DNA of 64,000 nt from CAMYMQ01 sp963730305 (lineage in GTDB: Bacteria; Pseudomonadota; Alphaproteobacteria; Bin65): positions 310,001 to 374,000 of the forward strand of contig CAVSRB010000003.1 in NCBI GenBank assembly GCA_963730305.1. Direction: 5' to 3'. A program made the translations under genes and the position numbers. Numbering within the stretch: the stretch's first letter is position 1; the number at the start of each line of letters is the position of its first letter. The notes below the pieces were generated by a model, which saw nothing but the letters and a program-made list of their open reading frames with translations, was not told the DNA's origin and did not search any database. Below are positions 17,860-26,938 of this stretch, piece after piece.

Positions 17860-18031
17860 CCCCATTCCTCGCGTCCCGCGCCCTTCCGTCCTCGAGCAGG
17901 GCGAGCTGCCGCTCGCGCGCGCGCAGCGTGCGCAGGCTCGCGACCAGCAGCCCGATCAGCACCACGGCGGTCAGCGCCAGCGCCGGCCAGACATAGGCCG
18001 CATAGCCTCCCATCGACAGAAAATCGAGCAT
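17849..18031 (-). CDS. ccmD: haem exporter protein CcmD
   Basis: A 60-residue small membrane protein starting MLDFLSMGGYAAYVWPALAL, the typical CcmD opening, followed by one transmembrane helix and a charged coiled tail. CcmD associates with CcmABC and CcmE to release holo-CcmE. ATG 18031 fits the family start; an ATG three codons upstream (18040) is also possible, and neither has a good ribosome-binding site. It is the first gene of the operon here: ccmC, which usually precedes it, is not in the window. Confidence 0.88.
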   Translation of the reverse strand: MLDFLSMGGYAAYVWPALALTAVVLIGLLVASLRTLRARERQLALLEDGRARDARNGDEA

Positions 18032-18276
18032 CGCCTTCATATACGTCGTCGCGTTGCCGGGGCGTCGGCCGATTCCGCCGCGCTGCGAACCATTTAGGTA
18101 GCATCGATAGCCGTTCGCGCGTAGGCCGTTGCGGCAAATGCACGCGCTTGTGACATGGGCGCCCGGCCGCGGTCGTGCCGGCCCGGCCCCTCTGCCGGCT
18201 TGCGGATCGCCGCCCGGCCCCTACACTGGCCGCTGCCGCCCCGACCGCAGCCGTCCACGGAGAACACCGAACCGCC

Positions 18277-18804
<528 letters not shown>

Positions 18805-18835
18805 CCGCAGGCCGCGACACCGTCGGGCTCCCTGT

Positions 18836-19753
18836 TCACTCGAATTCCATCTCGGCGTAGACCGCCTGCGCGTTGCGCCCCGCGAGCGCATCGAACAGGT
18901 CGAGGTACTTGAAGGCGGACTGGTCGACCTTCGGCGCTCCGATCATGTTGCCGCCTGCCGCAATATACTTCCCGATACGCGCCCGCAGATTGACGAGATA
19001 GTCGTACGTATCCGCCTTCGCCCGCGCGAGCGTCGTTGGCGCGCCATGTCCGGGGACGACGTGATCCGGCCCGAGCGCCGCGATCGCTTCGAAGGCCTTG
19101 AGCCACGTCTTACTCTTCGAGACATCCAAGACACCGAGAAGGCGCTCGACGAACACGATGTCGCCGGTGAACACCGTCTTCTTCGCCGCGACCCAGACGA
19201 AGGCGTCGCCGGGCGTGTGCGCGGGGCCGGCATAGCGGACCTCAATCACCAGACCGCCGACTTTCAGGCGGTAGGACGTGGCGAAGGTGACGTCGGCATA
19301 GGCCGGCGCCGTCCCCGCCAACGCGGCGCCCAGCAACCGACCCAGCATCGTGAATTGCATGGATTGGCGGTCTCTTTGATCGGCGACCGCGGCCTTCGAT
19401 GCGATGATCGTGGCGCCCTGCTTGCGCCAGTAGCCGTTCCCGAGCCAGCGATGATCCTGCCCGCCCGTGTCGATCACGTAGCGAACGGGCTTGTCGGTGA
19501 CCGTTCGGATCGCGCGATCGAGCGCACCGGCACCCTTCCAGCTTCCGCCCGGATCGACGAGGACGCAGCCGCCGTCCGTCACGATCAACCCGAACGTTGC
19601 GTTGTTGGCGAGGTTCTTCGGTGAGCGTTGTCCCTTTTCCCCGACGATCGCGTAGATGCCGTCCGTGACCTTGACGACGTCGAGCGCAAGCGACGGCCTG
19701 GCCCAGAGACAGACCAGCAACCCAACCGAAGCGGCACGAACAACACGGCGCAT
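18836..19753 (-). CDS. exported metallo-beta-lactamase-fold protein with altered metal site
   Basis: A 305-residue protein with a signal peptide (residues 1-23). The MBL fold is clear, but the usual HxHxDH reads TGGQDHRWLGNGYW near residue 98, so the first two metal-binding histidines are Gly and Gln while Asp and His remain. Other ligands persist: GPAHTPGD, FTGDIVF and VPGHG. One metal site should be lost or rebuilt, whereas the D/H/H/D site may persist. The pattern may mark a distinct MBL subfamily rather than decay, since the rest is intact. Substrate is unknown; periplasmic location is inferred from the signal. Confidence 0.82.
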   Translation of the reverse strand: MRRVVRAASVGLLVCLWARPSLALDVVKVTDGIYAIVGEKGQRSPKNLANNATFGLIVTDGGCVLVDPGGSWKGAGALDRAIRTVTDKPVRYVIDTGGQDHRWLGNGYWRKQGATIIASKAAVADQRDRQSMQFTMLGRLLGAALAGTAPAYADVTFATSYRLKVGGLVIEVRYAGPAHTPGDAFVWVAAKKTVFTGDIVFVERLLGVLDVSKSKTWLKAFEAIAALGPDHVVPGHGAPTTLARAKADTYDYLVNLRARIGKYIAAGGNMIGAPKVDQSAFKYLDLFDALAGRNAQAVYAEMEFE

Positions 19754-19854
19754 AACGTTTACCCTATATGGGACGGCAGAACGGCTGCAGGCTTCGTGCT
19801 CCTAACCAAATGCGCGACGGTCCGGCGACCGGGTTCGTTGCCGAGCCCGGCTCG

Positions 19855-21198
19855 CTACACCGCGACCGAGTGGCGGCCGCCGCCGAGGTAACGGTCGAAC
19901 GCCGCGGCGGCGACCCGCAGGAACGGTCGCCCCGCCTCGGTGACGGCGACGGTGCGCCCGTCGACCGCGACCAAGCCGTCGGCACGCATCGCGGCGAGCA
20001 ACTCCAGCGCCTCGTCGAACCGGTCGGCGGCGGCGCCATGCCGCGCCGCCACCACGTCGAGGTCGACGCACAGGTCGCACATCAGCCGCTCGATCACGTC
20101 GCGGCGCAGCCGGTCGTCGGCGTCGATCGCCACCCCGCGCACGGTGGCGAGCCGCCCCGCCCCGACCGTCTTGAGATAGACCGCGACGTCGGCGGTGTTC
20201 TGGGCGTAGCCGTCGGGCAGCTCGCTGATCGCCGAGGCGCCGAGGCCGACCAGCACGTCGGCCGCGTCGTCGGTATAGCCCTGGAAGTTGCGATGCAGCC
20301 GGCCCGCCGCCGCGGCGACCGCCAACGGATCCTCGGGCCGGGCGAAATGATCGAGGCCGATCGGCACGAACCCGGCCGCGGCGAACACGTCGGCGGCGCG
20401 GCGGGCCTGGCGGAAGCGCTCGCGCGCGCCGGGCAGCGCGGCCTCGTCGATCAGCTTCTGGTGCGCCTTCATCCAGGGCACGTGGGCGTAGCCGAACAGC
20501 GCGATGCGGTCGGGCGCCAGGTCGAGGACGGCGCGCGCCGTCGCCGCCACGCCCGCCTCGGTCTGGTGCGGCAGGCCGTAGATCAGGTCGACGTTGAGCC
20601 GGGCGATGCCGTGCCGGCGCAAGAGCCGCACCACCCGCTCGGTCTCCTCGAAGCCCTGGACCCGGTTGATCGCGGCCTGGACCCTGGGGTCGAAGTCCTG
20701 GACGCCGATGCTGGCGCGGTTGACGCCGAGCGCCGCCAACGCCTCGACCACCGCCTCCGACAGCCCCCGCGGGTCGATCTCGACGCCGATCTCGGCCTCG
20801 GCGTCGAAGGCGAACCGGTCCCGCAGCCGCTCGCCGATGCGCGGGATCTCCGCCGGCGACAGGATGGTCGGCGACCCGCCGCCGAAATGGAGGTGGGTGA
20901 CCCGGACGTCCTTCGGCAGCCGCTCGGCCACCGCGTCGATCTCGGCGAGCAGCGCCTCGACGTAGCGGGCGACCGGGCCGTGCCGGTTGACCACCCGGGT
21001 GTGGCAGCCGCAGAACCAGCACAGCGTGTCGCAGAACGGGATGTGCAGGTAGAGCGACAGGCTCGACCCCGCCGGCACCGTGCGCAACCACCCGTCGTAG
21101 CGCGCCGCGTCGACTCCCGGCCCGAACTGGGCGGCGGTCGGATAGCTGGTGTAGCGCGGCACCGGGGCCGCATAGCGGGCGATCAAATCGGTCGACAT
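19855..21198 (-). CDS. hemN: oxygen-independent coproporphyrinogen III oxidase
   Basis: A 447-residue radical SAM enzyme. The cluster motif is C56-x3-C60-x2-C63-x-C65 (FCDTLCWFCGC), followed by the SAM-binding HFGGGSPT. The family sequences YGLPHQT and LDHFARPEDPL and a HemN C-terminal domain are present. It decarboxylates coproporphyrinogen III to protoporphyrinogen IX without oxygen. The start ATG 21198 lies below two perfect FNR-type boxes (21234-21247 and 21288-21301), so induction at low oxygen is expected. Confidence 0.96.
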   Translation of the reverse strand: MSTDLIARYAAPVPRYTSYPTAAQFGPGVDAARYDGWLRTVPAGSSLSLYLHIPFCDTLCWFCGCHTRVVNRHGPVARYVEALLAEIDAVAERLPKDVRVTHLHFGGGSPTILSPAEIPRIGERLRDRFAFDAEAEIGVEIDPRGLSEAVVEALAALGVNRASIGVQDFDPRVQAAINRVQGFEETERVVRLLRRHGIARLNVDLIYGLPHQTEAGVAATARAVLDLAPDRIALFGYAHVPWMKAHQKLIDEAALPGARERFRQARRAADVFAAAGFVPIGLDHFARPEDPLAVAAAAGRLHRNFQGYTDDAADVLVGLGASAISELPDGYAQNTADVAVYLKTVGAGRLATVRGVAIDADDRLRRDVIERLMCDLCVDLDVVAARHGAAADRFDEALELLAAMRADGLVAVDGRTVAVTEAGRPFLRVAAAAFDRYLGGGRHSVAV

Positions 21199-21233
21199 GG
21201 CTCGATTGATGCCTGCCGACGCGGCGCGCCACC

Positions 21234-21247
21234 TTGATATCGATCAA
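21234..21247. promoter_or_regulatory. FNR box (TTGATATCGATCAA)
   Basis: A perfect TTGAT-N4-ATCAA palindrome in the divergent hemN/21356 promoter region. Its centre is about 42 bases upstream of the hemN start codon. Confidence 0.85.
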
Positions 21248-21287
21248 GGGCGAGAGCATGTTGGGGCGCGCGAAGGTTGCGCCGCCG

Positions 21288-21301
21288 TTGATGCACATCA
21301 A
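21288..21301. promoter_or_regulatory. FNR box (TTGATGCACATCAA)
   Basis: A perfect second FNR-type box. A class II position (-41.5) would give a leader of about 20 bases for the gene at 21356 and about 55 bases for hemN. Confidence 0.85.
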
Positions 21302-21355
21302 GGGGCCGACCGGCGGTCAAATCTAGGGTAGCGGCAACCTTCAAGGAGCCCGGCA

Positions 21356-21727
21356 ATGCTGAAGAAGATCATCCTCCACCTGGCACGAACCCCGGAGTTC
21401 CCGGACGGCAGCCGGCACCACGGCTACGAGTTCGTGGCGCCGCTCGACGCCGAGGGCCATCTCGACGTCGACGGCTGGCAGGACGAGAAGAACGCCTGCA
21501 TCGTGCGCCGCTTCTGGCAGGGCGAGGACGACGAGACCGGCAACCTGATCCGCACCCGAGGCGGCAAGTGGGCCTTCTCCTATGCGCCGGGGGAGGACGA
21601 CGACGAGCCGATCTTCAAGTTCATGCAGCACCAGCTCAAGGAAGGCGAATACATCTCGATCACCGAGCATGACGGGGTCACCCGGCCCTTCCTGATCGTC
21701 TCCATCCACGACTACTACCACGCGTGA
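21356..21727 (+). CDS. conserved hypothetical protein, FNR-box controlled
   Basis: A 123-residue soluble acidic protein without signal peptide or membrane segment. It has two HxH/HH clusters (SRHHGYEF, HDYYHA) and a central acidic stretch (EDDETGN, GEDDDEP). No domain is recognised. AAGGAGCCCGGCA upstream of ATG 21356 is a good ribosome-binding site. It shares a two-box FNR promoter with hemN, so a role in low-oxygen physiology is inferred. The permease follows after 12 bases. Confidence 0.75.
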   Translation: MLKKIILHLARTPEFPDGSRHHGYEFVAPLDAEGHLDVDGWQDEKNACIVRRFWQGEDDETGNLIRTRGGKWAFSYAPGEDDDEPIFKFMQHQLKEGEYISITEHDGVTRPFLIVSIHDYYHA

Positions 21728-21739
21728 CCACGGGCATTC

Positions 21740-23029
21740 GTGACCGCTGGCGACCCCGCCGAGACCGCACCGCCCTCCCCCGACGCTAGCGCGCCGGTCC
21801 GGCTGCGCCGCCGGCTGGGCTTGCCGCTGCTCGTCCTCTACGGGATGGGCACGACGATCGGCGCGGGCATCTACGTGCTGATCGGCAAGACCGCGGAACA
21901 GGCGGGCCTGTTCGCGCCGGTCTCCTTCCTGCTCGCCTGCGTCGTCGCCGGGCTGACCGCCTTCTCCTTCGCGGAGCTGTCCGCCCGCTTCCCGCAGAGC
22001 GCGGGTGAGGCGGTCTACGTTTCGAAGGGCTTCCGGTCGCGCCACGCGGCCTTCGCCACCGGCATGCTGGTGGTGCTCGCCGGGATCGTCTCGTCCGGGT
22101 CGATCGTCAACGGCTTCGTCGGCTATTTCCGGGAATTCTTCGACATCCACCCGTGGCTCGTGATCGCCGCGCTGACCGCCCTGCTCGGCCTGATCGCGGC
22201 CTGGGGCATCGCCGAATCGGTGCTGGTCGCCGGCGTGATGACGGTGATCGAGATCGGCGGCCTGATCGCGGTGGTCTGGGGCGGGCGCGACGCGCTGGGC
22301 ACGGTGCCGGCGCGGATCGGCGAGCTGCTGCCGCCGTTCGACCTCGCGGTCTGGACCGGCATCGTCTCGGGCACCGTGCTCGCCTTCTATGCCTTCCTCG
22401 GCTTCGAGGACATGGTCAACGTGGCCGAGGAGGTGAAGACGCCGCGCAAGACCCTGCCGCGCGGCATCCTGCTGACCCTGGTGCTGACCCTGATCCTCTA
22501 TGTCCTGCTGGCGCTGGTCGCCGTGCTGGCGATCCCGGCGGGCGAGCTGGCCCGGAGCCGCGCGCCGCTGGCCGAGATCTTCGCCCGCACCACCGGCGCC
22601 TCGTCGGCGGCGATCAGCCTGGTCGCGATGATCGCCGTGGTCAACGGCGCGCTGGTCCAGACGATCATGGCCTCGCGCGTGCTCTACGGCCTCGCCCGCC
22701 AGGGCTGGCTGCCGGCCGGGCTGGGCCGGGTCAGCGGGCTGACCCACACCCCGCTGGTCGCCACCGCCGTGGTCACCGCGAGCATCCTGGTGTTCGCGCT
22801 GTTCCTGCCGCTGACCACACTGGCCGAGGGCGCGGCGCTGGTCACGCTGATCATCTTCGCCATGGTCAACGCGGCCTTGCTGCTGGTCCGCCGCCGCGAC
22901 CGGACCCGGCCGCACGGCTTCCGCGCCCCGATCTGGGCGCCGGTCTGTGGCGTACTCGTTTGCGCAGGGATGGCCGTGTTCCAGATCGTCGAGTTCGGCG
23001 CCCAGATCAGCCGGCTGGCGGCGCCGTGA
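21740..23029 (+). CDS. APC-superfamily amino acid permease
   Basis: A 429-residue transporter with about 12 transmembrane segments. The TM1 signature GMGTTIGAGIYVLIGK is near residue 36 and the TM6 region is FYAFLGFEDMVNVAEEVKTP. Both are hallmarks of the APC amino acid/cation antiporter group. It starts at GTG 21740; no upstream ATG is available. Its stop overlaps the start of the following two-domain kinase (GTGA), so the two are coupled. Substrate is unknown. Confidence 0.88.
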   Translation: MTAGDPAETAPPSPDASAPVRLRRRLGLPLLVLYGMGTTIGAGIYVLIGKTAEQAGLFAPVSFLLACVVAGLTAFSFAELSARFPQSAGEAVYVSKGFRSRHAAFATGMLVVLAGIVSSGSIVNGFVGYFREFFDIHPWLVIAALTALLGLIAAWGIAESVLVAGVMTVIEIGGLIAVVWGGRDALGTVPARIGELLPPFDLAVWTGIVSGTVLAFYAFLGFEDMVNVAEEVKTPRKTLPRGILLTLVLTLILYVLLALVAVLAIPAGELARSRAPLAEIFARTTGASSAAISLVAMIAVVNGALVQTIMASRVLYGLARQGWLPAGLGRVSGLTHTPLVATAVVTASILVFALFLPLTTLAEGAALVTLIIFAMVNAALLLVRRRDRTRPHGFRAPIWAPVCGVLVCAGMAVFQIVEFGAQISRLAAP

Positions 23030-24609
23030 CCGGCACCGGGCCTTCACCGCGCGAAGGGAGGACGAGCCAGGAGGCGGTCGCCGCCTTCCTGCTCGATCCC
23101 GCGACCCACGGCGGCGCGCCGGTCGAGCGGATCGATACCCATATCTCCAGCGTCTTCCTGGCCGGCGACCGCGTCTACAAGATGAAGCGGGCGGTCCGTT
23201 TCGGCTATCTCGACTTCTCGAGCCTGGACGCCCGCCGCAAGGCCTGCGAGGCCGAGCTGCGCATCAACCGGACGACCGCGCCCGATCTCTACCTCGACGT
23301 CGTGCCGGTGACCCGCGGCGCCGACGGTGCGTTGCGGCTGGGCGATGATCGCGCGCTGCGCCGGGGCGCAGACGGCACGGTGGTCGAATGGCTGGTCGAG
23401 ATGCGCCGGTTCGACCAGGCGATGCTGTTCGACCGGCTGGCCCAGGCGGGCAAGCTCGACGCCGGCCTGGCGCGCGCGCTCGCGGACATGATCTTCGACT
23501 TCCACGCTCGGGCGCCGGTCGCCGCGGGGACGGACGGCGGCGGCATCGTCGAGGACGTCATCCGCGGCAACGACGACGAAATGGCGGCCTCGGCCCCGGC
23601 GGTGTTCGATCCGGCGGCGGTCGCGCAGGTGACCGACGACAGCCTGGCCCGGCTCGCCCGGGTCCGCCCGGCGCTCGACGCGCGGTGCGCGGCCGGCTGG
23701 GTGCGCCGCTGCCACGGCGACCTGCACCTGCGCAACATCGTGCTGGTCGACGGCAGGCCGACCCTGTTCGACGCGATCGAGTTCAGCGAGGAACTGGCGA
23801 CGATCGACGTGCTCTACGACCTCGCCTTCCTGCTGATGGACCTGGAGCATCGCGGCCTGGACGCGACCGCCAATGCCATCCTCAACCGCTACCTGATGCG
23901 CAGCGGCGACTATTCCGGCGTCGCGGCGCTGCCGCTGTTCCTGTCGATGCGCGCCGCGATCCGCGCCCACACCACCGCCGCGGCGGCGAGAGGCGGCGGG
24001 GAGATCGACAGCGCCAAGGCCGACGAGGCCCGCGCCTATCTCGACCTCGCCGCCGCGTTCCTGGCCCCCGCCCCGCCGTGCCTGGTGGCGATCGGCGGGC
24101 CCAGCGGCTCGGGCAAGTCGACGGTCGCCGCCGCGCTCGCGCCCGCCCTGGGCCAGCGGCCGGGTGCCCTGATCCTGCGCTCCGACGGCATCCGCAAGCG
24201 GCTGGCGGGGGTCGCGCCCGAGACCCGGCTCGGCGCCGACGCCTACAGCCACGACATGACCCGGCGGGTCTACGACGCGATCGCCGACGAGGCGGCGGCG
24301 GGCCTCGACGCTGGCTACACGGTGATTGCCGACGCGGTCTACGGCCGGGCCGACGAGCGCGCGGCGCTGCGCCGGGTCGCCGACGAGCGCGGCCTGCCAT
24401 TTTCCGGCGTCTGGCTGGAGGCGCCGCCCGCGCTGCTCGCCGCGCGCATCGACGCCCGCCGCGACGACGCCTCGGACGCCGACCGCGCGGTCATGGAACA
24501 GCAGATCGACCGGATATCCCGCCCGGACGGCTGGCACCGGCTCGACGCCGCCGACGACGCGGCGGCGCTGGCCGGTGCGATCCGGACGCTGGTGGAGACC
24601 GCCGGCTAG
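23026..24609 (+). CDS. two-domain phosphotransferase: APH-like plus P-loop kinase
   Basis: A 527-residue protein. The N-terminal domain (about 1-330) resembles aminoglycoside/choline phosphotransferases: YKMKRAVRFGYLDFSS, catalytic CHGDLHLRNIV and metal-binding LFDAIEF. The C-terminal domain (about 345-527) is a P-loop kinase with Walker A GGPSGSGKST, of the gluconate/shikimate-kinase-like type. This pair is a known bacterial fusion of undefined substrate. GTG 23026 overlaps the permease stop by three bases. The longer upstream frame overlaps the permease and is rejected. Confidence 0.85.
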   Translation: MTGTGPSPREGRTSQEAVAAFLLDPATHGGAPVERIDTHISSVFLAGDRVYKMKRAVRFGYLDFSSLDARRKACEAELRINRTTAPDLYLDVVPVTRGADGALRLGDDRALRRGADGTVVEWLVEMRRFDQAMLFDRLAQAGKLDAGLARALADMIFDFHARAPVAAGTDGGGIVEDVIRGNDDEMAASAPAVFDPAAVAQVTDDSLARLARVRPALDARCAAGWVRRCHGDLHLRNIVLVDGRPTLFDAIEFSEELATIDVLYDLAFLLMDLEHRGLDATANAILNRYLMRSGDYSGVAALPLFLSMRAAIRAHTTAAAARGGGEIDSAKADEARAYLDLAAAFLAPAPPCLVAIGGPSGSGKSTVAAALAPALGQRPGALILRSDGIRKRLAGVAPETRLGADAYSHDMTRRVYDAIADEAAAGLDAGYTVIADAVYGRADERAALRRVADERGLPFSGVWLEAPPALLAARIDARRDDASDADRAVMEQQIDRISRPDGWHRLDAADDAAALAGAIRTLVETAG

Positions 24610-24615
24610 GACCGG

Positions 24616-25434
24616 TCAGTGCGAGAGCAGCACCGGCGCGGTCATGTGGGCGAGCAGGTGGTGGGTGACGCCGCCCAGGATCATCTCGCGGAAGCGCGAG
24701 TGGCCGTAGGCGCCCATCACGCACAGGCCCGCGCCCAGGTCCGACATCCGCGACAGGATCATGTCGCCGGGGCCGAGGTCGCGGGTGTGGATCTCGTCAT
24801 GGTCCGCCTCGATGCCGTGGCGACCGAGGAAAGCGACGACGTCCTCGGCCTTGGGATCGGTCTCGCTGGGATTGATCGCCAGCACGTGGGCCTTGGCGCC
24901 TTGCATCAGCGGCATCGCGTCGGCAACGGCGCGGGCGGCTTCCCGGGTCCCGTTCCAGGCGATCACCGCCGACTTGACGTCGACGTCGTAGGTGCCGGCA
25001 TAGGGGACGACCAGCAGCGGCCGGCCCGAGCGCATGACCACGTCCGCCGGCAGGTCGAAGTCGGTCGTGGCGACGGCCTCGTCCGGATCGGGCTGGCCGA
25101 CGATGGCCATGTCGGCGCCCATCGTGCGCCGCGCCATGACGTCCTGCCGGTAGCCCTGCAGCGCGGTCCAGGTCGTCTCGCCCTTGCAGTCCGCCACGGC
25201 CGCGTCGAAGACGGCCTGCGCCTCCTGCTGGGCCTGCTCGTTGTAGGCGTTCTGTGCCTCGATGATCTGGGCGGTGATGCCGCCCTCGATCGCCGGCGGC
25301 AGGCTCGGCGGCACGTTGGCGAAAACGCCCTCGAGCGAAGCGCCGGCCTTGTTGGCCAGCTTGACGGCGTAGTCCAACCGCAACGGGCAGTGCTTGTCGC
25401 GGTCGACGTGAACGGCGAGGTGCCGCAGGGTCAT
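24616..25434 (-). CDS. tandem universal stress protein (UspA family)
   Basis: A 272-residue protein with two Usp folds. The second half ends with the nucleotide-binding motif GAYGHSRFREMILGGVTHH and the terminal PVLLSH; in the first half this motif is degenerate, ending RPLLVVPYAG. Such tandem proteins bind ATP and respond to starvation or low oxygen in the family. A GAGGGGG site precedes ATG 25434. It lies 12 bases after the frameshifted gene 25447-25975, probably in one operon with it. It converges with the two-domain kinase. Confidence 0.9.
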   Translation of the reverse strand: MTLRHLAVHVDRDKHCPLRLDYAVKLANKAGASLEGVFANVPPSLPPAIEGGITAQIIEAQNAYNEQAQQEAQAVFDAAVADCKGETTWTALQGYRQDVMARRTMGADMAIVGQPDPDEAVATTDFDLPADVVMRSGRPLLVVPYAGTYDVDVKSAVIAWNGTREAARAVADAMPLMQGAKAHVLAINPSETDPKAEDVVAFLGRHGIEADHDEIHTRDLGPGDMILSRMSDLGAGLCVMGAYGHSRFREMILGGVTHHLLAHMTAPVLLSH

Positions 25435-25446
25435 GGTCTTCCCCCT

Positions 25447-25975
25447 CTAACTTTGTGGTGCATCCAGGGGGCCAACGTCTCCCGAGGCGTCCCGTGGCGC
25501 AAGTGTCTTGCTGTAGCGGATACTGTCAAACGCAAACGAAAGCCGGTCGAGATGGTCTCGCATGTCCGGCGGCAACGCGCCGCGGGGCTCGGTCGTTGCG
25601 ATTGATACGCTCAGGTGGCGACAGTCGTAAAGCCTCGCGATGCGCTCGGCGCCGTCGATCAGCGATTCGAACGGCAGGCCGCTGCGGATCAGCTCCGGCA
25701 CGGTGAAGTTCTCGCAGTCGAGCGAACGGCCGCGCATCGGGTGCTCCACCACCTGGTAGCGGAACAGGCCGAGGACGTAACCCTTGCTGATCCTCAACCG
25801 CGAGTATGCCATGCGGCTGGCGTTCTCCATCGCCATCGCCGTTTCCGGCGCAGGCGAAGCGAAGCCATTCCGCCATCGCCTCGGGCCCGCCCAGCGCCTG
25901 CAGGATCGGATAGGCCTTCGGCAGGCTGTCCGCGTCGAGTTCTCGGATTATCAGCGTTCTATGATCACGCATCAT
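25447..25975 (-). CDS. hypothetical protein, possibly acetyltransferase-like, frameshifted
   Basis: Two overlapping frames complement each other. The first (from ATG 25975) gives ELDADSLPKAYPILQALGG to MAEWLRFA, then turns to low-complexity nonsense. The second gives ENASRMAYSRLRISKGYVLG to the stop at 25447. They join near 25880 if one base is removed, giving about 175 residues. The layout (short N-terminal unit, then a strand-rich core ending in a charged helix) recalls GNAT domains, with low confidence. It sits upstream of the UspA gene and divergent from fnrL. Confidence 0.55.
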
Positions 25976-26029
25976 TCGACAAATCTGCTGCCATTCGCCA
26001 CAATGTCAGCGTTGACGCGGCAACCTACA

Positions 26030-26043
26030 TTGACCTGCATCAA
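26030..26043 (+). promoter_or_regulatory. FNR box upstream of fnrL
   Basis: TTGACCTGCATCAA differs from the perfect palindrome at one half-site base. A class II position would start transcription about 23 bases before ATG 26101, so autoregulation is plausible. Confidence 0.75.
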
Positions 26044-26100
26044 CGGGCCGTCCGACGCTTAACGGTGCAACCTGTCTGTGCGAGTAGCTCGACGCGTGAG

Positions 26101-26877
26101 ATGAAGGCGAACCAGATCGATCGACTGATGCCGGCGACCGCGCGCGGCGCGCAGCCGGACAATCCGTGCGCCGCCTGCGCGGTCCGGGACCTCAGCGTTT
26201 GTGGGGCTTTGCAGCCGGAAGACGTCGCCCGCCTGAACGCCATCGTGGTGCAGAAGCACCTCGACGCTGGCGAGATGCTGTTCCTCGAGGCGGACCCCGC
26301 CAACTCGCTGTTCGTGATCACCGAGGGCAGCATCAAGTTGTACAAGATGCTCGCCGACGGACGCCGGCAGATTACCGGCTTCCTGTTCCGGTCCGATTTC
26401 CTCGGCCTCGCCTTCCGCGAACGCTATGCATACAGTGCAGAGGCACTATCTCCGACGACGGTGTGCCGGTTCCCCAAGGACCGGCTCGAAGCCCTGCTCG
26501 ACGAGTTCCCGGAGATGGAGCGGCGGCTGCTGTCGATCGCGTCGAACGAGCTGGCCTCGGCGCAGGACCAGATGCTCCTGCTCGGGCGCAAGACCGCCGA
26601 GGAGAAGCTGGCCTCGTTCCTGTGGATCCTGTCGCGGCGCGCCGCGCTCAAGGAACTCGACGGCCAGACCATCGACCTGCCGATGACCCGGATGGACATG
26701 GCCGACTATCTCGGCCTGACCATCGAGACGGTCAGCCGCAGCTTCTCCGCGCTCAAGCGCAAGGAGATCATCGCCTTCACGACGCCCCAGCGCATGCAGA
26801 TCCTCGAGTTGCGCTCGATCGCCGAGCTGGCGGGCATCGAGGAGGACACCTGGGAGGTCCCGACCGCCCTGAACTAG
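26101..26877 (+). CDS. fnrL: FNR-type oxygen-sensing transcription regulator
   Basis: A 258-residue CRP/FNR-family activator. The N-terminal cysteines C23, C26 and C34 (CAACAVRDLSVC) and a fourth in TTVCRF are the expected ligands of an oxygen-labile [4Fe-4S] cluster. A cyclic-nucleotide-binding-like barrel is followed by the dimer helix and a helix-turn-helix (MADYLGLTIETVSRSFSALK) whose ETVSR recognition core reads TTGAT-N4-ATCAA sites. Five such boxes lie in this window. ATG 26101 is the first Met in a frame that is open further upstream. Confidence 0.93.
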   Translation: MKANQIDRLMPATARGAQPDNPCAACAVRDLSVCGALQPEDVARLNAIVVQKHLDAGEMLFLEADPANSLFVITEGSIKLYKMLADGRRQITGFLFRSDFLGLAFRERYAYSAEALSPTTVCRFPKDRLEALLDEFPEMERRLLSIASNELASAQDQMLLLGRKTAEEKLASFLWILSRRAALKELDGQTIDLPMTRMDMADYLGLTIETVSRSFSALKRKEIIAFTTPQRMQILELRSIAELAGIEEDTWEVPTALN

Positions 26878-26895
26878 GCCGCGACGAGCGGCCCC

Positions 26896-26920
26896 GCCGC
26901 CGCGGCGGAACCGCGGCGGC
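26896..26920. terminator. bidirectional GC hairpin between fnrL and hsp20
   Basis: A perfect 10-bp stem GCCGCCGCGG/CCGCGGCGGC with loop CGGAA lies in the 61 bases between two convergent genes. No clear T run is present, so termination is inferred from position. Confidence 0.5.
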
Positions 26921-26938
26921 GCCGGGGGATGTGCCGGA

